A program made the position numbers and the translations under genes. Shown here in pieces: positions 57,231-64,000 of a stretch of DNA of 64,000 bases (position 1 is the first letter of the stretch; the number at the start of each line of letters is the position of its first letter). The notes under the pieces are model-generated. The model made no database searches and had not been told where the DNA came from. It saw only the letters and a list, made by a program, of their open reading frames with translations. Origin of the DNA: Mesorhizobium liriopis (lineage in GTDB: Bacteria > Pseudomonadota > Alphaproteobacteria > Rhizobiales > Rhizobiaceae). Location of the stretch: positions 1-64,000 of the forward strand of contig NZ_JAMXQS010000004.1 of assembly GCF_024053505.1 (NCBI RefSeq), written 5' to 3'.

Positions 57231-58790
57231 ATGACCGCGCGCGACCACAGTGACATCGAAAGATCCGAGGACGTTCAGATCCTCCATTCCATGGGCTATG
57301 CCCAGGAACTCGAACGGCGCATGAGCCAGTTCTCGAACTTTGCCGTTTCATTCTCGATCATCTGCATCCTGTCGGGCGGCATCAACAGCTTGGCGCAGGC
57401 GACATCTGGCGCGGGCGGGGCTGCGATCGGCATCGGTTGGCCGGTGGGCTGCTTCGTGTCCCTGGTCTTTGCGGTGGCCATGGCGCAGATCAGCTCCGCC
57501 TATCCGACGGCGGGCGGCCTCTATCACTGGGGCTCGATCCTCGGAAACCGGTTCACCGGCTGGCTGACCGCCTGGTTCAATCTGCTCGGCCTCGTCACCG
57601 TGCTCGGCGCCATCAATGTCGGCACCTACTATTTCTTCATGGGATCGTTCGGCACGCCCTATTTCGGGCTGACCGACACGACCGTGACGCGCATCCTGTT
57701 TCTTGCCGTCATCACCGGTGCACAGGCGCTGGTGAACCATATGGGCATCGGTCTCACCGCCAAGCTCACCGACTTCTCGGGCTATCTGATCTTCGTTTCG
57801 GCCATTGCGCTGGCGCTGGTCTGTTTGGGGGCAGCAGACTCCTATGAGTTCGGCCGTCTCTTCACATTCGCCAACTATTCCGGCGAGGCGGGCGGCAATG
57901 TGTGGCCGCAGAATTCGGGCGCATGGGTATTCCTGCTGGGCCTCCTGCTGCCGATCTATACGATCACCGGCTATGACGCGTCGGCGCACACTTCCGAAGA
58001 GACGCTCAAGGCCGCGCATTCCGTGCCGCGCGCCATGGTCTGGTCGGTGATCTGGTCGGCCGTGTTCGGCTACATCATGCTCTGTGCCTTCGTGCTCATG
58101 CTGCCCTCGATGGATGAAGCGGCCGCGCAGGGCTGGAACGTGTTCTTCTGGGCCATGGACACACAGGTGCACCCTGTCGTGAAGGACATTCTCTATCTGG
58201 CAATTCTGGTCTGTCAGTGGCTCTGCGGCCTGGCGACCGTCACTTCCGTGTCGCGCATGATCTTCGCCTTCGCACGCGATCGCGGGCTTCCCGCGTCCCG
58301 CGCCTTGTCGAAGGTCAGTCCCGTCCACCGCACACCGGTCGCCGCCATCTGGACGGGCTCGATCCTGTCGGTGCTTTTCGTCTGGGGGTCGTCGCTCGTG
58401 ACGATCGGTGACACGCCGGTCTATACGATCGTGGTGTCCTGTACCGTCATCTTCCTGTTCTTCTCCTTCGCCATTCCGATCACGCTCGGGCTTTTCGCCT
58501 GGGGCACGTCGAAGTGGCAGAAGCAGGGGCCTTGGAACCTGGGCGAGGGCGTGTTCAAGCTCTTTGCCGTGCTTTCCATCCTCGCCATGATCCTGATCTT
58601 CGTTCTCGGCATCCAGCCGCCGAATGAATGGGCGCTCTACATCACGGTCGGGTTCCTGGTCCTCACCGGTATCATCTGGTTCGTGTTCGAGAACCGCCGC
58701 TTCCGCGGACCACCCATCGGTGATGAAGTCGCGCGCCGTCAGGCCGAGATCGCAGCAGCGGAACGTGCCGTGGGCGAATCCGGCCGCTGA
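57231..58790 (+). CDS. APC-family amino acid/amine permease
   Basis: This 519-aa permease has 12 predicted helices. The amino-acid permease signature is near the N-terminus (MSQFSNFAVSFSIICILSGGI), GGLYHWGSILGNRF is near residue 100 and GYDASAHTSEET is near 250. It resembles the GABA/choline-type subgroup. The start at ATG 57231 has a GAGGGG site. It leads a run with a glutamine-synthetase-like ligase, so it probably imports the amine that the ligase conjugates. Confidence 0.9.
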   Translation: MTARDHSDIERSEDVQILHSMGYAQELERRMSQFSNFAVSFSIICILSGGINSLAQATSGAGGAAIGIGWPVGCFVSLVFAVAMAQISSAYPTAGGLYHWGSILGNRFTGWLTAWFNLLGLVTVLGAINVGTYYFFMGSFGTPYFGLTDTTVTRILFLAVITGAQALVNHMGIGLTAKLTDFSGYLIFVSAIALALVCLGAADSYEFGRLFTFANYSGEAGGNVWPQNSGAWVFLLGLLLPIYTITGYDASAHTSEETLKAAHSVPRAMVWSVIWSAVFGYIMLCAFVLMLPSMDEAAAQGWNVFFWAMDTQVHPVVKDILYLAILVCQWLCGLATVTSVSRMIFAFARDRGLPASRALSKVSPVHRTPVAAIWTGSILSVLFVWGSSLVTIGDTPVYTIVVSCTVIFLFFSFAIPITLGLFAWGTSKWQKQGPWNLGEGVFKLFAVLSILAMILIFVLGIQPPNEWALYITVGFLVLTGIIWFVFENRRFRGPPIGDEVARRQAEIAAAERAVGESGR

Positions 58791-58809
58791 GCCAATCGCT
58801 CGTGAAGTC

Positions 58810-58832
58810 GTGGCCGGCTGATCACCGGCCAC
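58810..58832 (+). terminator. Hairpin after the APC permease gene
   Basis: GTGGCCGG and CCGGCCAC form a perfect 8-bp stem with a 7-base loop. The tail is only weakly T-rich, so it is a possible terminator or attenuator ahead of the ligase gene. Confidence 0.5.
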
Positions 58833-58877
58833 GCTCTCGTTTAAGCCTATCCAGACGCCCACATTTTCGGAGCCATC

Positions 58878-60248
58878 ATGGCCGGTAATCTTTCGTTCGA
58901 AGACCTGAAAAAGGAAATTTCCTCTGGCGAGATCGACACGGTGCTGACCGCCGCTGTCGACATGCAGGGCCGCCTGATCGGCAAGCGCTTCGAGGCAGGG
59001 TTCTTCGCACGATCCGCCCATGACGAAACCCACGGCTGCAACTACCTGCTCGCCAACGATATCGATATGGAGCCGGTGCCCGGCTACAAGGCGGCAAGCT
59101 GGACCAAGGGCTATGGCGATTTCGTCATGAAGCCGGACCTGTCCACGCTGCGCCGTGTGCCATGGCTCGAAAAGACCGCGCTGGTGCTTTGCGACCTGCA
59201 GGACCATCACACCCATGACGACCTGCCGCACTCGCCGCGCGGCATTCTGAAGCGTCAAGTCGAGCGCCTGAAGGAGCGCGGCTATCTCGCTTATTTTGCG
59301 TCCGAGCTCGAATTCTACCTCTTCGATGAAACCTACAAGGCAGCGCGCGAAAAGCACTGGAGCGGGCTCGAAACCGCGTCCCCTTATATCGGCGACTATC
59401 TGATCGGCATCACCACCAAGGAAGAAGGTGTGATGCGCGCCATTCGAAACGGCTTGGCGGGTGCAGGCATCGAGATCGAGAACTCCAAGGGCGAGTGGGG
59501 GCCGGGCCAGGAAGAGATCAATGTGCGCTATGCCGATGCGCTCGAAATGGCCGACCGGCACGTCATCATGAAGAATGGCTGCAAGGAGATCGCCGAGAAC
59601 CACGGCAAGGCGATCACCTTCATGGCGAAATACGACTATGCGCTCGCCGGCAATTCCTCGCACATCCATAATTCGCTGTGGAGCGCGGATGGCAAGACGC
59701 CGCTCTTCTTCGATCAAAACGCCGAATATTCCATGACGCCGCTGATGCGCTCGTGGGTGGCGGGCCAGCTCAAATATGCGCGGGACTATACGTGGTTCCT
59801 GTGCCCCTACATCAACTCCTATAAGCGCTTCCAGGCCGGCACGTTCGCGCCCACCAAGATCACATGGAGCCGCGACAATCGCACGGCCGGCTTCCGCCTG
59901 TGCGGGGAGGGCACCAAAGGCCTGCGCATCGAATGCCGTGTCGGCGGCGCCGACCTCAACCCCTATCTCGCCTTCGCCGCGCTGATCGCCGCGGGTCTCA
60001 AGGGCATCGACGAGAAGCTCGAACTGTCCCAGCCCTTCGAGGGCGATGCCTATTTCGCCGAGAGCCTGACGGAAATTCCGAAGACCCTGCGTGAAGCGAT
60101 CGACACGCTGGAAGCCTCGGCTCTGCTCAAGGAAGCATTCGGCGAAGAGGTGGTCGAGCACTATCTCCACACCGCGCGCTGGGAACAGCTCGAATATGAC
60201 CGCCGCGTCACGGATTGGGAGCGTCATCGCGGGTTCGAGCGGTACTGA
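58878..60248 (+). CDS. Glutamine-synthetase-like gamma-glutamyl amine ligase
   Basis: This 456-aa protein has glutamine synthetase superfamily metal and ATP residues: SELEFYLFDE near residue 142, GNSSHIHNSLW near 258, SRDNRTAGFRLCG near 330 and IECRVGGADLNPY near 350. Its N-terminus and substrate loop differ from true glutamine synthetases, so it probably joins glutamate to an amine. The downstream aldehyde and alcohol dehydrogenases fit a gamma-glutamylated amine or amino-alcohol pathway. The substrate is unknown. Confidence 0.87.
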   Translation: MAGNLSFEDLKKEISSGEIDTVLTAAVDMQGRLIGKRFEAGFFARSAHDETHGCNYLLANDIDMEPVPGYKAASWTKGYGDFVMKPDLSTLRRVPWLEKTALVLCDLQDHHTHDDLPHSPRGILKRQVERLKERGYLAYFASELEFYLFDETYKAAREKHWSGLETASPYIGDYLIGITTKEEGVMRAIRNGLAGAGIEIENSKGEWGPGQEEINVRYADALEMADRHVIMKNGCKEIAENHGKAITFMAKYDYALAGNSSHIHNSLWSADGKTPLFFDQNAEYSMTPLMRSWVAGQLKYARDYTWFLCPYINSYKRFQAGTFAPTKITWSRDNRTAGFRLCGEGTKGLRIECRVGGADLNPYLAFAALIAAGLKGIDEKLELSQPFEGDAYFAESLTEIPKTLREAIDTLEASALLKEAFGEEVVEHYLHTARWEQLEYDRRVTDWERHRGFERY

Positions 60249-60376
60249 CGGCCCCGTTCCGAAACCTCTTGATTTCAGCGCGCCTGCCAGTGGCGGCGCG
60301 CCGGTCTCGGCGATAAAAGGCGCTTCTCGCGATAATGTCGCCGCGCCGTGCGAAAGTTCAGTTCGGAGTTCCGTTC

Positions 60377-61762
60377 ATGGAAACCATCAAGCTCATCTCC
60401 CCCATCGACGGCTCGGTCTATGCCGAGCGCCCCGTGGCCTCCGATAGCGAGATCAGCGCCGTCGTCGAGCGCGCCAAGGCGGCGCAGGCCGAATGGGCCT
60501 TGCGCCCCGTCAAGGAGCGCACGGACTATGCGCTGCGCTTTCTCGAAGCGCTGACGGCGATGGGCGAGGAGATCGTGCCTGAACTCGCCTGGCAGATGGG
60601 CCGTCCCGTTCGCTATGGCGGCGAGTTCGGCGGCGTGAAGGAGCGCACCGAATATATGGTGGGCATTGCCGAAAGCGCGCTGGCACCCGTGACGGCATCG
60701 AACCCCAAGGATGGTTTCCGCCGCTATGTGAAGAAGGTGCCGCTCGGCGTCGTGATGGTCATCGCGCCGTGGAACTATCCTTATCTCACCGCAGTCAACA
60801 CCATCGTGCCGGCACTGATCGCCGGCAATGCGGTGATCCTGAAGCATGCGGCGCAGACGATCCTCGTCGGCGAGCGCTTCGCCAAGGCGTTCCAGGCCGC
60901 GGATTTCCCCAAGGGCGTTTTCCAGAACGTCGTGCTGAACCACGCGCAGACCGAGAAGCTGTTGGGCTCCGGCAAGATCGACCATGTGAACTTCACCGGC
61001 TCAGTCGCGGGCGGACGCGCGGTCGAGAGGGCCGCGGCCGGCACCTTCATGACGCTCGGCCTCGAACTCGGCGGCAAGGATCCAGCCTATGTGCTGCCCG
61101 ATGCCAAGCTCGACCATGCGGTCGCCAATCTCGTGGACGGCGCCTTCTATAATTCCGGCCAGTGCTGTTGCGGCATCGAGCGCATCTACGTGCATGAAAA
61201 GGTCTATGACGAGTTCGTCGAGGGCTTCGTTGCCGAGACCAAGAACTATGTGGTCGGCAACCCGCTCGAGCAGGCGACCACCATGGGGCCGATGGCGCAG
61301 GCGCGCTTCGCCGATGCCATCCGCGAGCAGAAGGCCGAGGCCCTGCGCAAAGGGGCCGTGGCGCATGTCGGAATGCAGGTCGAGAACGACCGCGAAGGCT
61401 CGCCCTATCTGGCGCCGGAAGTGCTCACCCATGTCGATCACCAGATGAGCGTGATGCGCGAGGAAAGCTTCGGTCCCATCGTCGGCATCATGAAGGTGCG
61501 CGGCGACGAGGACGCGCTGGCGCTGATGAACGACAGTCCGTACGGCTTGACCGCCTCGGTCTGGACCTCGGATGTGGAGCATGCGGCGGCGCTCGGCGAT
61601 CGCATCGAGACGGGCACGGTGTTCATGAACCGGTGCGATTATCTCGACCCCGCACTGGTCTGGACGGGCGTGAAGGACACCGGCAAGGGCGCGGCACTTT
61701 CGGCCATCGGCTTCGACAACCTCACGCGCCCCAAAAGCTTCCACCTGCGCGAAGCGATCTGA
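60377..61762 (+). CDS. Aldehyde dehydrogenase family protein
   Basis: This 461-aa NAD(P)-dependent enzyme has APWNYPYLTAVN near residue 135, FTGSVAGGR near 210, catalytic Glu in LELGGKDPAYV near 233, and catalytic Cys in SGQCCCGIERIY near 270 (three consecutive cysteines). It probably oxidises the gamma-glutamyl aminoaldehyde made in this cluster. The start at ATG 60377 has a GGAG site 9 bases upstream. Confidence 0.92.
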   Translation: METIKLISPIDGSVYAERPVASDSEISAVVERAKAAQAEWALRPVKERTDYALRFLEALTAMGEEIVPELAWQMGRPVRYGGEFGGVKERTEYMVGIAESALAPVTASNPKDGFRRYVKKVPLGVVMVIAPWNYPYLTAVNTIVPALIAGNAVILKHAAQTILVGERFAKAFQAADFPKGVFQNVVLNHAQTEKLLGSGKIDHVNFTGSVAGGRAVERAAAGTFMTLGLELGGKDPAYVLPDAKLDHAVANLVDGAFYNSGQCCCGIERIYVHEKVYDEFVEGFVAETKNYVVGNPLEQATTMGPMAQARFADAIREQKAEALRKGAVAHVGMQVENDREGSPYLAPEVLTHVDHQMSVMREESFGPIVGIMKVRGDEDALALMNDSPYGLTASVWTSDVEHAAALGDRIETGTVFMNRCDYLDPALVWTGVKDTGKGAALSAIGFDNLTRPKSFHLREAI

Positions 61763-61771
61763 TCGCTTCGC
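61749..61771 (+). repeat. Inverted repeat across the aldehyde dehydrogenase stop codon
   Basis: GCGAAGCGATC, one base, GATCGCTTCGC: a perfect 11-bp inverted repeat that includes the stop codon TGA (61760-61762). It has no T-run. It could be a weak terminator or an mRNA-stability hairpin between two coupled genes. Confidence 0.5.
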
Positions 61772-61808
61772 CTTATCGACCCCATCAGATCAACGTTTCG
61801 AGTTTCGC

Positions 61809-62981
61809 ATGTCCCAGCTGGTTTCCAAGTGGAACTACCCCACCACCGTCCGCTTCGGCGCTGGCCGCATCGCGGAATTGCCCGAAGTGCTGGAAGCGGC
61901 GGGCATCAGGAAGCCGCTTTTCGTCACCGATCCGGGCCTCGCCAACTTGCCGATCGTAGCTGACGCGCTGGCTGTTCTCGACAGAGCCGGCGTGTCCTAC
62001 GGCGTCTTCTCGGATGTGAAGCCGAACCCGGTTCATGCCAACCTCGTGGCGGGTGTCGAAGCCTATCGCGCGGGCGGGCATGACGGGGTGATCGCCTTCG
62101 GTGGCGGCTCCGCGCTCGATCTTGGCAAGCTCGTCGCCTTCCAGCAGGGTCAGACGCGGCCCGTCTGGGATTTCGAGGATATCGGCGACTGGTGGACCCG
62201 CGCCAATCATGACGCCATCGCACCGATCATCGCCGTGCCGACCACTGCCGGCACCGGCTCGGAAGTGGGCCGCGCGGGCGTGATCACCAACGAGGAAACC
62301 CACACCAAGAAGGTGATCTTCCACCCCAAGCTCCTGCCGGCCATCGTGATCGCCGACCCGGCCCTTTCAGCCGGCATGCCGCCCTTCATCACGGCCGGCA
62401 CGGGTATGGACGCGCTGGCACATTGTCTCGAAGCGTATGCCGCGCCGGGCTACCACCCGATGGCCGATGGGATCGCCGTCGAAGGCATCCGGCTCGTGCT
62501 CGAAAATCTGCCCAAGGCTTTCACGAATGGCCAGGACCTGACGGCTCGCGCGCATATGATGTCTGCCGCCGCCATGGGTGCCGCTGCGTTCCAGAAGGGC
62601 CTTGGCGCCATTCACTCGCTGTCGCACCCGATCGGGGCGCTTTACGACACCCATCACGGCATGACCAATGCCGTGTTCATGCCTTACGTTCTGAACTTCA
62701 ACCGTTCGGCCATCGAGGAGAAGATCGAGCGGCTCGCGCGCTATTGCGGCATCAATGGCGGCTTCGACGGTTTCTTTCAGGCCGTGATCGGTCTGCGACG
62801 CAATCTCAACGTGCCGCATACGCTGGGCGAATTCCTGAAGGGCGTCGAGATGGATGATGGACGCAAGGCAACCATTGCCGCCATGGCGGTGGTTGATCCC
62901 ACGGCCGGCGGCAACCCGATTCCCCTGACGGAAGAAGATGTGCTCGAATTGCTGGAAGACGCCCTGATCGGCAATGTCTGA
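61809..62981 (+). CDS. Iron-containing alcohol dehydrogenase
   Basis: This 390-aa group III alcohol dehydrogenase has the NAD-binding GGGSALDLGK near residue 98, PTTAGTGSEVGR near 143, and metal ligands in TGMDALAHCLEAY near 200 and HSLSHPIGALYDTHHG near 270. It interconverts an alcohol and aldehyde, probably of the amine pathway encoded upstream. It starts 46 bases after the aldehyde dehydrogenase. Confidence 0.92.
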   Translation: MSQLVSKWNYPTTVRFGAGRIAELPEVLEAAGIRKPLFVTDPGLANLPIVADALAVLDRAGVSYGVFSDVKPNPVHANLVAGVEAYRAGGHDGVIAFGGGSALDLGKLVAFQQGQTRPVWDFEDIGDWWTRANHDAIAPIIAVPTTAGTGSEVGRAGVITNEETHTKKVIFHPKLLPAIVIADPALSAGMPPFITAGTGMDALAHCLEAYAAPGYHPMADGIAVEGIRLVLENLPKAFTNGQDLTARAHMMSAAAMGAAAFQKGLGAIHSLSHPIGALYDTHHGMTNAVFMPYVLNFNRSAIEEKIERLARYCGINGGFDGFFQAVIGLRRNLNVPHTLGEFLKGVEMDDGRKATIAAMAVVDPTAGGNPIPLTEEDVLELLEDALIGNV

Positions 62982-63130
62982 TATCTCCAAAAACTTATCC
63001 GGCTTAATTATCCTCATCTGACTTCCTTCTGCCGATTGCAGGCGGCGCGGAAACGCGCTTAGTTGCGTTTCAGAGGGGCCCGTTGCCGCCGGGTCATTTT
63101 CCTCGCAGCTTTTTTGCCGGCTCAGTCCGG

Positions 63131-63148
63131 CATTCACAGAGCTGTCAC
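63131..63148 (+). promoter_or_regulatory. PHO-like box upstream of the binding-protein gene
   Basis: Half-sites CATTCAC (63131-63137) and CTGTCAC (63142-63148) are separated by 4 bases, the PhoB spacing. A -10-like TAGAGG follows 10 bases later (63159-63164), the same geometry as at 28.5 kb. The first half-site has two mismatches to the consensus. Confidence 0.4.
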
Positions 63149-63206
63149 AGGACAAGAATAGAGGCGGCGCGGGCGCCATTCGGCGTCTCATAACGGGAGA
63201 ATACCA

Positions 63207-64000
63207 ATGGGTAAGGTGGGGCAGGCTCTGGCGGTCGGAGCCGCGATGCTGATGGCGACGACGGCCATCGCATCGGCACAAAGCAATCTGGAAGAACTGG
63301 TCGCGGCCGCCAAGAAGGAAGGCCAGCTGACCACCATCGCGCTGCCGCATGACTGGTGCGGCTACGGCAAGGTGATCGAGGGCTTCAAGGCGAAGTATCC
63401 CGAGATCACGATCAACGAATTGAACCCGGATGCCGGTTCTTCGGACGAACTCGAAGCCATCAAAGCCAACAAGGACAACAAGGGCCCGCAGGCCCCCGAC
63501 GTGATCGATGTCGGCCTGTCCTACGGCCCGCAGGCCAAGCAGGAAGGCCTGATCCAGCCTTACAAGGTTTCGACTTGGGACTCGATCCCGGATAACGCCA
63601 AGGACCCGGAGGGTTACTGGTATGGTGACTATTACGGCGTTCTCTCGTTCCAGGTGAACAAGGACATCGTCACGGGCGATGCGCCCAAGGACTGGGCCGA
63701 CCTGCTCAAGCCGGAATTCGCCAACTCGGTGGCGCTCGCCGGTGATCCGCGCGCGTCGAACCAGGCGATCCTCGGCGTTTACGCTGCCGGCCTGTCCAAG
63801 GGCGGCGCGGCTGGCGAGGCTGCCGGCAAGGCTGGTCTCGACTTCTTCAAGGAGCTGAATGCCAACGGCAACTTCGTGCCCGTGATCGGCAAGGCCGCGA
63901 CACTGGCACAGGGCCAGACGCCGATCCTGGTTACCTGGGACTATAACGCGCTCACCGGCCGCGATACGCTCAACGGCAACCCGCCGGTGGAAGTCGTGGT
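63207..64000 (+). CDS. ABC transporter family-1 substrate-binding protein (3' truncated)
   Basis: The ATG at 63207 opens a frame that runs past the window end (264 codons visible). A signal peptide (MGKVGQALAVGAAMLMATTA, cut after SAQS) is followed by a binding-protein fold: LVAAAKKEGQLTTIALP, APDVIDVGLSYGP, YYGVLSFQVNKDIV and GDPRASNQAILGVY. It resembles iron, polyamine or phosphonate-type binding proteins. The ligand is unknown, but a PHO-like box upstream hints at a phosphorus compound or phosphate-starvation control. Confidence 0.9.
   Translation, partial: MGKVGQALAVGAAMLMATTAIASAQSNLEELVAAAKKEGQLTTIALPHDWCGYGKVIEGFKAKYPEITINELNPDAGSSDELEAIKANKDNKGPQAPDVIDVGLSYGPQAKQEGLIQPYKVSTWDSIPDNAKDPEGYWYGDYYGVLSFQVNKDIVTGDAPKDWADLLKPEFANSVALAGDPRASNQAILGVYAAGLSKGGAAGEAAGKAGLDFFKELNANGNFVPVIGKAATLAQGQTPILVTWDYNALTGRDTLNGNPPVEVV

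Noticed and set aside
57348-60227. A 959-codon minus-strand frame
   Set aside because: It is antisense to the APC permease and the glutamine-synthetase-like gene, crosses their intergenic region and has no family-like motifs.
63111-63131. T-run followed by the hairpin GCCGG/CCGGC read as a terminator
   Set aside because: The T-run is on the wrong side for plus-strand termination, and on the minus strand the tail would be A-rich.

Overview
The window is high-GC chromosomal DNA from an alphaproteobacterium, most likely Hyphomicrobiales (Phyllobacteriaceae/Rhizobiaceae-like). This is judged from the gene families: DUF992, aa3-type oxidase subunit IV, a GTG-started rpsU, GlxA-type regulators and twin-arginine family-5 binding proteins. 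The species cannot be named from the sequence. I saw no tRNA, rRNA, CRISPR array, insertion sequence or prophage gene. The region is dense and is dominated by uptake and catabolism of quaternary amines, organic acids and amines.

Layout. 0.5-8.7 kb: a GlxA-type regulator diverges from a six-gene operon: beta-keto acid cleavage enzyme, carnitine 3-dehydrogenase, acyl-CoA dehydrogenase, ADP-forming acyl-CoA synthetase, CaiD and an alpha/beta hydrolase. Together these can convert gamma-butyrobetaine or crotonobetaine, via carnitinyl-CoA and carnitine, to betainyl-CoA plus acetoacetate. 8.7-10.5 kb: a CAP-domain lipoprotein, an alkaline-phosphatase-superfamily hydrolase and queF. 10.5-19.5 kb: a family-5 (dipeptide/opine type) ABC importer with two tandem paralogous binding proteins and a CocE/NonD hydrolase. 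19.6-22.0 kb: purine catabolism (allA, guanine deaminase) and a UPF0303 protein. 22.0-24.8 kb: a DNA-repair pair (UdgX fused to a DUF4130-type domain, and a radical SAM protein with a helix-hairpin-helix tail) preceded by an alphaproteobacterial LexA box. 24.9-28.4 kb: a glutamine-synthetase-like ligase, a WD40 protein and a CobW-type metallochaperone. 28.5-32.0 kb: a MarR regulator behind a triple PHO box, a LacI regulator that seems to start at CTG, a D-2-hydroxyacid dehydrogenase and a PuuD-like hydrolase. 32.2-36.5 kb: a TakP-type TRAP transporter and a zinc alcohol dehydrogenase.

36.7-45.4 kb: a secreted esterase, a membrane GGDEF-EAL protein, a FeeM-like N-acyltransferase, small membrane proteins (including a 49-aa DUF3096 protein), an MFS exporter, DUF992, a TPR lipoprotein and rpsU. 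45.9-51.5 kb: heterotetrameric sarcosine oxidase soxBDAG with a DUF2511-like gene inserted between soxB and soxD. 51.6-56.9 kb: a small acidic protein, a MaoC-like hydratase and an RND efflux pair. 57.2-64.0 kb: APC permease, a second glutamine-synthetase-like ligase, aldehyde dehydrogenase, iron alcohol dehydrogenase and a binding protein cut by the window end, the last behind a PHO-like box.

Two threads connect the genes. First, the carnitine operon yields betaine, whose demethylation ends at sarcosine, the substrate of the soxBDAG oxidase 40 kb away. Second, several regulatory sites can be read directly: a LexA box for the repair pair, PHO boxes at 28.5 and 63.1 kb, and palindromes in the allA/guaD, lacI and feeM upstream regions. 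The best candidates for undescribed biology are the SOS-controlled UdgX/radical-SAM pair, the GS-ALDH-ADH amine cluster of unknown substrate, and the FeeM-like synthase next to a c-di-GMP enzyme.
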